The notes: generated from the letters alone by a model not told the origin. Counted from the stretch's first letter, positions 9,677-21,119 are shown. The stretch: DNA of 64,000 nucleotides from Prionace glauca (GCA_037974335.1 CM075729.1:92170592-92234591), one strand, 5' to 3'. Program-made: numbers and translations.

Positions 9677-11390
9677 GTGTTGGAGCCAATGAGGGAGCGA
9701 GCTATCTTGGATCTGGTGTTATGTAATGAGGCGGGTAGAATTAGGGACCTTGTGGTGAAGGATCCTCTTGGGAAGAGCAATCATTGTATGGTGGAGTTTC
9801 TGATGCAGATGGAGGAGGAGAAAGTGGGTTCCTGGACATGTGTCCTTTGTTTGAACAGAGGGGAGTACAATAGGATGAGAGAGGAATTGGCAAATGTTGA
9901 TTGGGGGAGCACATTGGAAGGTAGGTCTGCTGAGGAACAGTGGAGGATCTTTAAGGAGAATTTTCTTGGTGCTCAGCAGAAATTTATTCCGATGGTTAAA
10001 AAGGATCGTAGGAGGAGAGATAATCAGCTATGGATAACGAAGGAGGTAAAGGAAAGTGTTAAATTAAAAGCGGATGCGTTTAAAGTTGCTAAGAGTAGTG
10101 GGCGAGAAGAGGATTGGGAGAAGTTTAAATATCAAGAAAGAATGACGAAGAAGTTGATAAAGAAGGGTAGGATAAACTATGAAGCTGGGCTAGCGCTTCA
10201 TATAAAAAAGGATAGCAAGAGTTTTTATAAATATATAAAAAGGAAGAGGCTGGCTAGAGTGAACGTTGGACCCTTAGAGGATGAGAGGCGGGACTTAGTG
10301 GTAGGGGATGGGGAAATGGCTGAGGCCTTGAATAACTTTTTTGTTTCGGTCTTCACGGAGGAGGACATGAATAATTTGCCAGGTGTTAGTGATGGAAAGA
10401 TGGTAGGAGTGGAGGGCCTGAATGACATTATTGTTACTAGAGAGGCAGTGCTCGAAAGACTGGATGGAACTGATTGTGGACAAGTCCCCAGGACCGGATG
10501 GAATGCATCCAAGGGTTCTGAAAGAAATGGCGGAGGTGATAGTGGATGCCTTGGTGTTTATTTTCCAAACGTCGCTGGATTCTGGGGAAGTGCCGGAAGA
10601 TCGGAAAACGGCTAATGTTACGCCGTTGTTTAAGAAGGGTGGCAGGCAAAAGGCAGGGAATTATAGGCCGGTTAGTTTAACGTCTGTTGTATGAAAAATG
10701 TTAGAATCTGTGATCGAGGAGAAAATAGCGAGGCATCTTGAGGAGAATTGTTTGATAGAGCAGACGCAGCACGATTTCGTTAAGGGGAAGTCGTGCCTGA
10801 CGAATTTATTGGAGTTCCATGAGGATGTGTCTAGGGCGATGGATAGAGGAGAGCCGGTGGATGTGGTGTTTCTTGATTTTCAGAAGGCGTTTGATAAGGT
10901 GCCGCACAAGAGGTTATTACAGAAGGTCAGGGGGCATGGAGTTGGGGGTAGGGTGTTAGCGTGGATAGGGGATTGGCTGTCAAATAGGAGGCAGAGAGTG
11001 GGGGTCAATGGGTGCTATTCGGATTGGCGGTTGGTGACTAGTGGAGCGCCCCAGGGGTCGGTGCTGGGGCCTCAGCTATTTACCATTTATATAGATGATC
11101 TGGAGGAGGGAACCGAGTATATTGTGTCGAAATTTGCTGATGACGCCAAGATTGGTGGAACGGCAAATTGTGCGGAAGGTGTGGAAAGTCTGCAGAAGGA
11201 TCTAGATAGGCTGGGCGAATGGGCCAGGAACTGGCAAATGGAATTTAATGTTGGCAAGTGTGAAGTTGTCCACTTTGGTAGGAATAATGGTAGGAAGGGC
11301 TATTACTTACATGGCAAAAAACTGCAGCAGGCGACGGTGCAGAGGGACCTCGGGGTCCTTGTGCATGAGTCGCAAAAACCCAGCCTGTAG
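9677..11390 (+). pseudogene. LINE-A reverse transcriptase, split frames
   Basis: Three frames (9677-10615, 10422-10694, 10698-11390) carry the RT in order: [41 protein letters not shown] (catalytic D plus AFD), SGAPQGSVLGPQLF and SKFADDAKIGG (the ADD box). Frameshifts near 10470 and stops near 10694 and 11390 break it. The catalytic aspartates remain readable. Confidence 0.88.
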
Positions 11391-11713
11391 GTGGTCAGGA
11401 AGGCGAATGGGATGCTGGCATTCATAGCGAGGGGGATTGAATATAAAAGTACGGAGGTCTTGCTGCAGCTGTATAGGGCACTGGTGAGGCCGCAGCTGGA
11501 GTACTGTGTGCAGTTTTGGTCGCCGCACTAATGCAAGGATATTTTGGCCTTGGAGGGAGTGCAGAGGAGGTTTACTGGGCTGATACCAGAGTTGAGGGGG
11601 TTGAACTATGAGGAGAGGCTGAATAAACTAGGCTTGTACTTATTAGAGTTTAGAAGAATGAGGTGAGATCTCATTGAGACATATAAGGTGATGAATGGGA
11701 TGGATAGGATAGA

Positions 11714-11965
11714 GTGGAGAGGCTCTTCCCGCTCAGAAAGGACAGTAGGACTAGAGGGCACAGCCTCAAGATAAAGGGGGGGGTGCGGTTTAGAACGGAG
11801 TTGAGGAGGAACTTCTTCACTCAAAGGGTGGTGAATTTCTGGAATTCTCTGCCCATTGAAGTGGTGGAGGCTGCCTCGCTAAATATATTTAAGACGCGGG
11901 TTGATAGGTTTTTGATAGGCAAGGGGATTAAGGGTTATGGGGAGAGGGCGGGAATGTGGAACTGA
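11714..11965 (+). pseudogene. LINE-A ORF2 C-terminus
   Basis: An 83-aa frame ([36 protein letters not shown]) is the same C-terminal block found at 5100-5329, 17690-17928 and 58900-59150. It marks the end of the LINE-A polymerase ORF. Confidence 0.8.
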
Positions 11966-12109
11966 GCCACGACAGATCAGCCATGATCTTATTGAATGGC
12001 GGGGCAGGCTCGAAGGACTAGGTGGCCTACTCCTGCTCCTATTTCTTATGTTCCCTCATCAATTGGAACTCTGTCTGATTCAGCCTGGAATGTATTCAAT
12101 GAGCCAGTC

Positions 12110-12610
12110 TCCACTGCTGTCTGGGGGAGAAATGCAAGATAGGTCCATTTAAAAATCTGATGGCAGCAGGGAAGAAGCTCTTCTTGAGTCAGTTGGTATG
12201 TGACCTCAGGCTTCTGTATCTTTTTCCCGACGGAAGAAGGTGGAAGAGAGAATGTCTAGGGTGGACAGGGCCCTTTATTATGTTGTCTGCTTTTCCGAGG
12301 CAGCAGGAAATGTAGACACTGTCAATGGATGGGAGGCTTGTTTACGTGATGGATTGGGCTATATTCACAACCTTTTGTAGTTTCTTGCAATCTTGGGCAG
12401 AGCAGGAACCACTCCAAACTGTGATACAACCAGAAATAATGCTTTCTGTGGTGCATCTGTAAAATTTGGTGAGAGTCATAGCTGACATGCCAAATTTGCT
12501 TAGTCATCTGAGAAAGTAGAGGCGTTGGTGGGCTTCCTTAACTGTAGTATCAACATGTGGGGACTAGGACAAGTTGTTAGTGAGCTGGACACCTAAAAAC
12601 TTTTTCCATT
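12110..12610 (-). repeat. L2-like LINE fragment
   Basis: The minus strand resembles the RT C-terminus of L2-type LINEs (order: WSSHVD-like block, AHQRLYFLR-like block, FYRCTIES-like block, ending with the SGRRYR-like block near 12230). It is a third LINE lineage, distinct from LINE-A/C and LINE-B, and heavily decayed. Confidence 0.65.
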
Positions 12611-12719
12611 TATACATGCATTTCCTTTTAATTCTTAGATATCTTTTACTGATTAGCCCAACATCAGGCCAGCCTTAATACATTGAGTGGTGGAACAGGC
12701 TCGAGAGGCAGACTGGTAC

Positions 12720-12815
12720 GTTCCATTGAATGCCCATAGTGCAGAAGAAGGCCATCCAACCCTTTCAGTCTGAACTGGCTCTCCACCAGAGCATTTTACC
12801 CAGGTCCATCCGGGC
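12720..12815 (-). repeat. V-SINE tail fragment
   Basis: A short minus-strand stretch with a decayed CAGTGCAGAAGGAGGCC-like tail and the following bases. Confidence 0.55.
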
Positions 12816-12913
12816 CAGTGATAGAAGGAGTTAGAGCTCCAGGCTCAACTGAGGGCTCAGACCAGCAGACCCAGGAGAAAGAAAGAAAAGCTCCCATTTT
12901 CCACAGCAAGTGT

Positions 12914-13232
12914 GAGCAGCACGGTGGCACAGTGATTAGCACTGCTACCTCACAGCATCATGGGCACAGGTTCGATTCTGGCCCTAGGTGATTGTGTGGA
13001 GTTTGCACATTCACCCCCTGTCTGTGTATTTCCTCTGGGTGCTCTGAGTTTCATCCCACTGTCCAAAGATATGTGAGTTAGGTTGATTGGCCACGTTAAA
13101 TTGCTCGTTAGTATCAGGTGGATTAGCAGGGTAAATACGTAGGATTATGGTGATAGGGCCTGGGTGAGATTGTTGTTGGTTCAGGCTCAATGGACTGAAT
13201 GACTTCCTTTTGTACTGTAGGGAGTCTATGAT
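12914..13232 (+). repeat. V-SINE, complete
   Basis: Head (GCACGGTGGCACAGTGATTAG with B box GGTTCGATTC), V core and tail ending GGGAGTCTATGATC are all present on the plus strand. Confidence 0.92.
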
Positions 13233-13392
13233 CGTATCAATTTGGCCATCTGCAGGTAATGATTAAATAAACAACAATAAAATGCCACCCTTGTAGGTAA
13301 TTACAAAGGAAAAATGGCAGCAATGATTCAGCCATCACAGTGCTGAGTTGGGCAGGCACAATGACAGGAGGACAAAGTTTAGCTGGCGTGCA

Positions 13393-13782
13393 GTTAGGAA
13401 CGTAGGAACTGGGAGAAGGTCTTTCAACCTGTCGAGCTTGCTCCACCAATCAAATTGTGGCTAATCATCCAGCTGCACCTGACTTTTCGCTACTATCCCC
13501 ATATCCCTTGATGTCATTAACATTCAGAAATTAATCGATCTCTGTCTAGAACATGCAAAGTAATTGATCTTCCACAGCCCTCTAGGGGTAGAGAATTCCA
13601 AAAAAATTCCTCTTCATCCTAGTCTTAAATGGTCTGCCCCTCATTCTGAGACCATGCCGCTAGTTCTAGCCTCACCAGCCAGGGGAAACATTCTAACTAC
13701 TCTGTCACACTATGTAAAAATTTTGTCTGCTTCTGGACAATCACCTCTCATTCTTTGAAACACTACAGTTTCCTCAATCTCA
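13393..13782 (-). repeat. CR1-like LINE 3' fragment
   Basis: Antisense 3' region of a CR1-like element (GGAACGTAGGAACTGGGAG and the following C/T-rich part). It is older than LINE-A. Confidence 0.75.
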
Positions 13783-13784
13783 AA

Positions 13785-14440
13785 GAACAAAGAAAAGTAC
13801 AGCACAGGAACAGGCCCTTCTGCCCTCCAAGCCTGTGCTGATCATGATTCCATAACTAAACTACAAAAGACTCCTGCTCTTATTCGGTCCATATCTCTCC
13901 ATTCCCTCCCTATTCATGTATGCATCTAGATGCCTCTTAAGTGTGGCTAATGTGCCTATTTCCATCATCTTCTCTGGCAGCGTGGTTCAGGTACCCACCA
14001 CTAATTGCATGAAGAAACTTCCCCCGCACATCTCCCTTAAACTTTCCTCCTCTCATCTTGAATCTGTGCCCCTTGTAATCGACACTTCCACCCTAGGAAA
14101 AACCTCTGACTATCTGCCTTGTCTATGCCGCTTATAATTTTGTAGACCTTAGCCTCCGTCTTTCAAGTGAAAACAATCCAAGTTTAATCAACCTCTCCCC
14201 GTAATCAACACCCTTGAGATCAGGCAACATTTTGGTGAACCTTCTTTGCACCCTCTCCAAAGCTTCCACATCCTTCTGGTAGTGATTGTCTCATAAGACA
14301 ATCCTGTCATCTCAGGGATTACCCTGGTGGATCCCTTTTGCGCTATATCAAGTACATCTTTCCTTTGATAAGGAGACCAAGACTATACACAGTACTCCAG
14401 GTGACACCCGAATGCAGTAAGATCTCTCTACTCCTGCTGG
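13785..14440 (-). repeat. CR1-like LINE 3' fragment, LINE-C type
   Basis: Starts with the antisense tail AAAGTACAGCACAGGAACAG and continues into antisense C-terminal polymerase sequence (ACAGTACTCCAGGTG near 14390). It matches the layout of 28050-28610. Confidence 0.8.
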
Positions 14441-14921
14441 AAGATGAGGCTTACAAATAGTCTGGAGAATATGGCGGTAGTGCTGACAAAAACTGTTTTT
14501 GAAAATTGATGGTGGCCTTTCTGTTGGAGCTCCTGGGAGTTTGATGAATGGAACTGGTTTAACAGTTTAGAAAAATTGAGGTGCTCCTGTAAATGAAATA
14601 AACTTGTAGCCCTGGCAGCCTGCAGTATAACTGGTAATGCTGACTGCAAGCTCTGGCTGCTCTCGAATTAACTGCAGGGATAGATATCTACAACCTAACA
14701 TGATGCAGACTCATAGGTGGATACTGCACCTCAACACGGGTGTCATAGTGCAGGAGGGAGTGATGCGAAACCTGGCATAGGAAAATGGGAAAAATGAAAC
14801 TTTATGCATGTTGGCAAGCTGTTGGACACCAATGGGTTGCCTCATGCAGTACCTGGTGTGATCAAGTTACAACATCAATATCGCTCGCACCAACTTTTTT
14901 AAAAGTACTTGGTTACATCCA
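14441..14921. other. Unassigned spacer
   Basis: No repeat head or tail, coding domain or splice pattern was recognised. Confidence 0.4.
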
Positions 14922-15600
14922 TTGTGGCTCAGTGGGAAGCAGTCTTACTTTTTAGTCAAAAGGTTCTGGGTACAAGCAGAGACTGATAGCCAAGTTCCAC
15001 ACACATGAGGATGGTCTCAACAGGGATCTTGGGTTCATGTCGCACTATCTGTAACCCCTGTGACTTGCCTGGGTTTGCAAAACCTCACTCACTTGTGCTG
15101 TCTGGAGACAATACACATCTCTTTAACCTGTGATCAGTGCTCCTTCCACTCACATTGTCGGCCACTTTAGGACTTGAACAGCAGGTTAGGTGTAAAGATT
15201 CACATTCTAATCAGTAATCTCTAAACTGTCTGTGCTTTATATGCTCTGTCTGAGGCCAGAACTCTCCATTCACCTGACGAAGAGGGAGTCCCCTCGAAAG
15301 CTTGTGAGTTTACTATCAAATAAATTGGTTGGACTGAAACCTGGTGTTGTCAGACTTTTTACAAGGTCTACTCCAGAGCACCTGATCCAGGCCTAACATT
15401 CCCAGTGCAGTCCGAAGGAAGTGCTACACTGACACAGGTATCATCTTTCAGCTGACACGTTAAACCTGTTACTTCAGGGATTGCAGGTTGCTCCAGATTA
15501 GAGGGTTTTTTCAGTGGTTTATCACTGCAATAGCTCTTATCAGAATAAATGGAGTAAATGCTTGATCTCTGATAAGTAAGAAAGTTTACTGCTGGCTCTG
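14922..15600 (+). repeat. SINE-D split by a P-repeat insertion
   Basis: The head GTGGCTCAGTGGGAAGCAG...TCAAAAGGTTCTGGGT (14930-14980) is separated from its body (CTCCAGAGCACCTGATC..., TTCAGCTGACACGTTAAAC, from about 15366) by the P-repeat at 14985-15362. Re-joining the two parts gives the usual order of this tRNA-derived elasmobranch SINE. The insertion is younger than the SINE. Confidence 0.8.
14985..15362 (+). mobile_element. P-repeat, single copy, full 5' end
   Basis: Begins CAGAGACTGATAGCC and ends GTCAGACTTTTTAC, with TACAAG on both sides (before CAGAGAC and at the end), a possible short target duplication. It gives the family's head in plus orientation and fixes the 5' end used to read the palindrome at 6897. 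Confidence 0.8.
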
Positions 15601-15639
15601 GATCACATGGAGAGAACTGCTTGCTGCCTTGTCGGTAGA

Positions 15640-15915
15640 CTGGTCTGGTTCTGTTTACCTATTTGTTCGTGGGATGTGGGAGTCGCTGGTTGGACCAGCA
15701 TTTATTGCCCATCCCTGAGGTCAATGCTGTGGGTCTGAAGTCACTTATAAAGTAGACCAGGTAAGGAGGGCAGATTTCCTTCCCCAAAGGGCATTAGTGA
15801 ACCAAATGTGTTTTTATAACAATCAACAATGGTTTCATGGTCATCATTAGACTTTTTAATTCCAGATTGTTATTCAATTCAAATCTCACCCCCTGCTGTG
15901 GTCTCTAGATTGCTA
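15640..15915 (-). repeat. SINE-T, near complete
   Basis: Antisense SINE-T: the tail (GGATGTGGGAGTCGCTGG, AGCATTTATTGCCCATCCC) is first, then the body (GGCAGATTTCCTTCC) and decayed head. Confidence 0.8.
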
Positions 15916-16019
15916 TTCCAGTGACAATACCACACACTGCTGTTAGCAAAGGTACTGGACACTGTACTCAGACTCACTATTTGAGAAGTAATGGGGACAT
16001 CAAAATAGAAACAAATCTC

Positions 16020-16573
16020 TGTGTAAAATCTCCATTCCTAGAGGGTGGTGAATTTGTGGAATTCATTGCCACAAAAGGCCCTGGAGGCCAGGTCATTGAG
16101 TGTATTTAACACCAATCTGTTCCTGATTGGTAAGAGGACCAAAGGTTGTGGGGAAAAGGCAGGAATCATAGAATCCTACAGTGCAGAAGGAGGCCATTTT
16201 GCCCTTCAAGTCTGCACTGACTGCAATCCCACCCAGGCCCTATCCACATAACCCCATGTATTTGCCCTAGCTAGACCCCTGACACCAAGGGGCAATTTAG
16301 CAGGGCCAATCCACCTAACCTGCACATCTTTGGAGTGTGGAAGGGAACCAGTGCATCTGGAGGAAACCCACGCAGAGACGGGGAGAATGTGCAAACTCCA
16401 CACAGATAGTTACCCGAGGCGGGAATAGAATCCAGGTTCCTGTCGCTGTGAGGCAGCAGTACTAACCACTGTGCCACCATGGAGAATGGGATTGAGAGAC
16501 CGATCGGCCATGATTGAATGTGGAGCCAATTTGATGGGCTGAATGGCCTAATTCTGTTCCTATATCTTATGGT
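16020..16573 (+). repeat. CR1-like LINE 3' end split by a V-SINE
   Basis: The C-terminal block (GGTGGTGAATTTGTGGAATTC) at 16040 continues to 16166. The tail (CGGCCATGATTGAATG, GGGCTGAATGGCCTAATTC) resumes at 16483. The V-SINE lies between. Confidence 0.8.
16167..16482 (-). repeat. V-SINE nested in the LINE
   Basis: A complete minus-strand V-SINE from tail (ATCATAGAATCCTACAGTGC) to head (AACCACTGTGCCACCAT), inserted in the older LINE end. Confidence 0.9.
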
Positions 16574-17500
16574 AAAGGTTGAAGATGAGAGTATAAAATA
16601 ATTTTGATCCCAGTGTGAGTTGGAGAGTGATGTAAACAACATTGCTTCATTTCTACAACCATAAAACCTGGCATTGCTAACTTTACAGTTCAAGTTATTT
16701 CTATCAGCCCTTCATATTCCTCCCGCTCTCTCTATTTTTGGAGAGGCTTAGTGGGGACTTGGTTTGGAAGAGGTTCTTACTTTTGGCAGTCTCTACTGTA
16801 AAACCCATCTTGAGGGCCAGTGGGATAAACCAGTCCTTTGATGCACTGGCACTTTCCCAAGCTAACCCCTGGGACAGTGAGGTGGAGGTGTGTATATAAT
16901 ACCCAGTGAGGTTCAGAGACCCAGCAACGACCAAGGTTTTAGGATCGGTGAAACTGTGAATGTTCTGGTCTCTGCTTCAGAAAGTGGCATCAGACAGTGA
17001 CTGGCATTTATCAATCTGTAACTCAGAAACAGGCCACACAGTCAGGCCCACTCAGCCTCATTGGTTAACACTCGACATCTCATCCCTGAGTACACAATTG
17101 AGACAGAAAGCCAAATCTGGCTGAAAAACAGGCACACTGTTACTGTGTCTACTTTGGACAATAAAGGGTGTTGCCCCAGGCTTCTTTAGCTGATATTAGC
17201 AGATGCACATTGAACACAAATGTACAACATTGCTATTGGAGTGAAGATGCTACGCTTTTCCAGCAAGCTGATTATTATGTTAAACTAACAGGGATGTTGC
17301 GCAATCCTAAAGCAGCCATCCAATAAATACCAGCGGCAGCCGCCTCTATACTTCAGCCTTTAAATGTCACCTTGACATCAAAGAAAGAAAACAGAAAAAT
17401 AAAATGGCAAAAGAGAAAATAGCTTTGAACTTTTTGTAAAGGTCCTGATTGTCTATTCTCTAAACCGCTCTCCCAGATTGGTAAGATAATGCAATACTTC
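16574..17500. other. Repeat-poor stretch, no gene recognised
   Basis: No SINE or LINE block, long ORF or convincing exon is seen on either strand. A TATATAAT motif at about 16893 has no supporting context. Confidence 0.4.
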
Positions 17501-17502
17501 TG

Positions 17503-18029
17503 GATATTTTGGCCCTGGAGGGAGTGCAGAGGAGGTTTACTCGGTTGATACCGGAGTTGAGGGGATTGAGCTATGAGGAGAGGCTGAATAAACTAGGCTT
17601 GTACTCGTTAGAGTTTAGAAGAATGAGGGGAGATCTCATTGAGACGTATAAGAAGATGAATGGGATGGATAGGATAGAGGTGGAGAGACTCTTCCCGCTC
17701 AAAAAAGACAGTAGGACTAGGGGGCACAGCCTCAAGATAAAGGGGGGGCGGTTTAGAACAGAGTTGAGGAGGAACTTCTTCACTCAAAGGGTGGTGAATC
17801 TCTGGAATTCTCTGCCCGTTGAAGTGGTGGAGGCTGCCTCGCTAAATATTTTTAAGAAACGGGTTGATGGGTTTTTGATAAGAGAGGGGATTAAGGGTTA
17901 TGGGGAGAGGGCGGGAAGGTGGAGCTGAGTCACGACAGATCAGCCATGATCTTATTGAATGGCGGGGCAGGCTCGAAGGGCCAGATGGCCTACTCCTGCT
18001 CCTATTTCTTATGTTCTTATGTTCTTAAT
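17503..18029 (+). mobile_element. LINE-A 3' end, young copy
   Basis: Frame 17509-17928 (139 aa) is the uninterrupted LINE-A ORF2 C-terminus (VQRRFTRLIPELRGLSYEER and on). The 3' UTR and TTCTTATG tail follow. It is nearly identical to 58735-59240, which points to recent insertion. Confidence 0.93.
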
Positions 18030-19171
18030 GTCCTGAAAACAGTTGTTTGGGTATCAGGAAACAGGAACTTCTGATTATGGGAATGTTACAGTGGAAAAGG
18101 CTGAACGACATTCTCTAAACTTGCTGTGCTGAGTGTGAAACACCCTCCTTGTGTAAGTATGATGCTTTGTGCCTCTCTTTCCATGTCCCATTGCGACGGG
18201 GAATGTGTCACTGCATCACAATAGGAATTGTGCCCATCAAATAGTCCCCTGAACGAATTCCTGTTTAATTTGCCGCAATGATCCCGTAGGAATGCTAGAA
18301 ATGTTGGGAAACACTCCAGAAATCTAATGAACAGCATCAAATCTATTCTCAACTGTGCTCCCTCTGCAGATTATGAGAAAGGTTAAGTTGAGAAAGGTTA
18401 AGTTGAGGAAGGATGAATTGAGGTAAGTAACTACGTGCTTTTGTACAGTATCAGAATATAGAAAAACATTTCCCAAGGTGCTAGTATTGTAATCGACAAA
18501 GAAAAATGTGTTGGAGCCCTAGTGGGAAATAATAAACATGGGCTGTGACCGGAAGCTTGATTAATCAGGCATGTTTTCAGAAGGATCTTGGAGGACAGGG
18601 AGATAAGGGATGGTCACCAATGGTGAGGCAATGTCGCTGAAACTAGAGGTAGAGGAAGGTGGAGATTGGCAGTGGGAGATCTCTGGGTGATGTTCACGGA
18701 GATAGGGAGAGGTGAGAATTTTACATTTGGGCTACTGGAAGCCAGTCAACACCAGCAGGAGTAATAGGTCCACAGGACTCTCTGTAGCAGACAGTTCAGC
18801 CAACAGGATTCTGCTTGAGCTGTGGAGCCAAGTGCAGGGATATGGGATTGGATGGGAGGTCAGGTGTTCTGCACGTGCTGGTGAAGACTCGATGGGCCAA
18901 AGGGCCTCTTCTGCACTGTATGATTCTGTACATACAGAGTACAAGATAGGAGGTTGGGCAGGAGTTTATTGAAATAATCAGGTGCGGAGGAGACAGAGGC
19001 CTTGGTGTGTGGTTTCAGCAGTAGATGGGCTGGGACAATGGTGGAAGTGGATTTGGGATACGAAATAGGACACCAAGATTGCGCATTGGTTGTCTCTGGG
19101 CCGGGGAGGGGGATGGATACAGAGTTTGCATTAAGATGCTCCAAAGCAGCAACACTCTGGGATATTTGAGA
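18030..19171. other. Spacer with one SINE-tail fragment, no gene recognised
   Basis: Mostly single-copy within the window. The piece at 18886-18930 (CTCGATGGGCCAAAGGGCC...TGTATGATTCTG) is an orphan V-SINE/CR1 tail. Short tandem AAGGTTAAGTTGAG units lie near 18379-18410. Confidence 0.45.
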
Positions 19172-19250
19172 TTAGAGGGCAGCACAGTGGTTAGCACTGC
19201 TGCCTCACAGTGCCAGGGGCTGGGTTCAAATCCTAGCTTGGGTCACTAAT
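19172..19250 (+). repeat. V-SINE head fragment
   Basis: Only the tRNA-like head is present (GCAGCACAGTGGTTAGCACTG, GGGTTCAAATCC). The V core is missing. Confidence 0.8.
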
Positions 19251-19254
19251 TTGA

Positions 19255-19925
19255 TTTATAAGTGGAGTCACAGGTGGACAGGTGATGAAGAAGGCATTTG
19301 GCGTGCTTGGTTTCATCGGTCAGAACATTGTAAACAGGAGTTGGGACATCTTGTAAAAGCTGTACAAGACATTGGTAAGGCCATACTTGGAATACTGTGT
19401 GCAATTCTGGTCACCCTATTATAGAAAGGATATTATTAAATTAGAAAGCGTGCAAAAAAGATTTACTGGGATGCGACTGGGACTTGATGGATTGAGTTAT
19501 AAGGAGAGGCTGAATAGAGTGGGACTTTTTTTCTCTGGAGGTGAGGGGTGACCTTATAGAGGTCTATAAAAGAATGAGGGGCATAAGAAGGTAGATAGTC
19601 AATATCTTTTTCCAAAAGTAGGGAAGTCGAAAACTAGAGGGCATAGGTTTAAGGTGAAAGGGGTGAGATACAAAAGTGTCCAGAGGGCTAATATTTTCAC
19701 AGAGGGTGGTGAGTGTCTGGAACAAGCTGCCAGAGGTAATAGAGGTGGGTACAATTTTATTGTTTAAAAACATTTAGATAGTTACAGGGGTACGATGTGT
19801 ATAGAGAGATATGGGCCAAATGAAGGCAATTGGGATTAGCTTAGGGTTTTTTTAAAAAAAGGGCGGCGTGGACAACTTGGGCCAAAGGGCCTGTTTCCAT
19901 GCTGTAAACCTCTATGACTCTATAA
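19255..19925 (+). repeat. LINE-C-type CR1 3' fragment
   Basis: Polymerase C-terminal blocks (TACTTGGAATACTGTGTGC, AAAGATTTACTGGGATGC) are followed by the 3' UTR and the tail GGGCCTGTTTCCATGCTGTA...CTATGACTCTAT. It is decayed. Confidence 0.85.
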
Positions 19926-20845
19926 TACCACTATACCACCATCTCCGCCAAACAGTGCAAGTCTTTTTTAATAAAAACATGGAAATTTGTAGCCAGCAAG
20001 CTGGCCTTTATTATCAAGTGGAATTTGGAATTTTTCCCAACAGTTTCCTGAATTCTGTGATCTCTGGAGTGAAGTCTGAGAACTTTGCCGAGTTGTTTTG
20101 CGAAAGACAGAAGTGCTCTGAATCACTCGCATACAGAATTAAACGTTCCCATTTGTCCGTCAATGTAGTCGGCTGTGTTTCAGAGGAGGGAGGCGGGACT
20201 CATTTCATTCAGCACCACACCCACCCTAAAAAAACACAGATTCAGGAAGAAAACAGGGGATCTTTGGACAGTTTGTGAGTAGCTGAAGCTCTGAGTTTGG
20301 TATAACTTCGGGTGTTTGCCTGGTTTGATTATGTTCCTTTTCTGCAGGGCTGCTTTAATATTGAAAGCGAAAGTGCCTGAACAGCAGACTGTTTCCTGAC
20401 AGGGTGCTATTTATAAATTATTACTGTCAAACAAGTTTTTTAAATTACATTGCCGAGCAGGAAGCAAATGGGTTAACCTGACAAACTGCCGGATATCTGA
20501 AATCTTTCCCTTTTCTTTCGTGTGACCCGGGTTGGGAAGGACATCTAAGTTGGCGTTAAGAAGCATCCAGCTGAATTGGTAGTGCACGGTAAGTGTGCAC
20601 GATCTGAATATTTCACTGTCTGTGTCCCAACACCTTGGCACAAGATCTCAGCATATGTACAGACTGACACCGGAAGTTGCAAAGTCCATTTGCAGAGTTC
20701 TTTTTAAACAAGGTTACCAGCTCATGAAATGCTGAGAAGTGCTGGGAATGCACAGGACAACATTGTGTGTTGACTTGCACAGAGTCACACAGCACAGAAG
20801 GGGCTATTCTGCCGATCCTGTGTAATTGAGCTCTTTGAAGGACCT
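19926..20845 (+). promoter_or_regulatory. Candidate RNASEL promoter and noncoding first exon
   Basis: This 0.9 kb stretch lacks recognisable repeats. In order it has a GC box (GGAGGCGGGAC, about 20186), an IRF/ISRE-like site GAAAGCGAAAGT (20363-20374), a TATA-like TATTTATAAAT (about 20408-20418) and a strong splice donor CACG|GTAAGTG (GT at 20589-20590). Another donor-like GTGAGTA lies at 20274. RNASEL has a splice acceptor at 29736 just before its start codon, so an upstream noncoding exon must exist. This is the best candidate found. The link across 9 kb is inference. Confidence 0.4.
20363..20374 (+). promoter_or_regulatory. ISRE-like interferon response element
   Basis: GAAAGCGAAAGT fits the GAAANNGAAANN core bound by IRF family factors. 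It lies about 45 bases before a TATA-like box in repeat-free sequence, upstream of an interferon-pathway gene. Confidence 0.45.
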
Positions 20846-20849
20846 ATTT

Positions 20850-21095
20850 ATTTAAGGCAGAAGTGAGGAGAAATTGTTTTTCTCTGCGGATTGTGAGTCT
20901 CTGGAATGTTCCTCAAAAGGATGCAAGAAACAGAGTGTCTGAATATTTTTAAGACAAAGCTTGATGCGTTCTTGATTAAGAAGAGGGTGAATAGTTATCA
21001 GGCATTGACAGGGTTGAGATTACAATCAGTCCAGCCGTGATCTTATTGAATGGTGGTGCAGGCTCGAGAGGCCGAGTAACTCCTAATTCTTATGT
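20850..21095 (+). repeat. CR1-like LINE 3' fragment
   Basis: Blocks GAGTCTCTGGAATGTTCC and TCTTATTGAATGGTGGTGCAG and the tail CCTAATTCTTATG are in CR1 order. Confidence 0.8.
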
Positions 21096-21119
21096 TTGTG
21101 CATTAATAATTAGCCCCAT

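Larger units (their letters stand above)
7833..12056 (+). mobile_element. LINE-A copy 2, near full-length CR1 element
   Basis: At about 4.2 kb this is the longest LINE here. In order it has a 5' UTR (7833-8100), an ORF1 region with an SGNH-hydrolase (esterase) domain, an APE-type endonuclease (9110-9643), a reverse transcriptase (about 9677-11390), and a C-terminal part plus 3' UTR ending in TTCTTATGTTCC. An esterase-like ORF1 is a known trait of the CR1 clade. Several stops and frameshifts interrupt the frames (for example after 9643, near 10470 and after 11390), so the copy is dead but recent: its body closely resembles copies at 3233, 17503 and 58405. Confidence 0.93.

Noticed and set aside
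12914-12990. tRNA genes (A and B boxes here and in other V-SINE heads)
   Set aside because: They are the tRNA-derived heads of SINEs. They lack a foldable tRNA with anticodon and acceptor stems.
19868-20278. 136-codon + ORF
   Set aside because: It starts inside a LINE tail and runs into the putative promoter island. No domain or codon pattern supports a protein.
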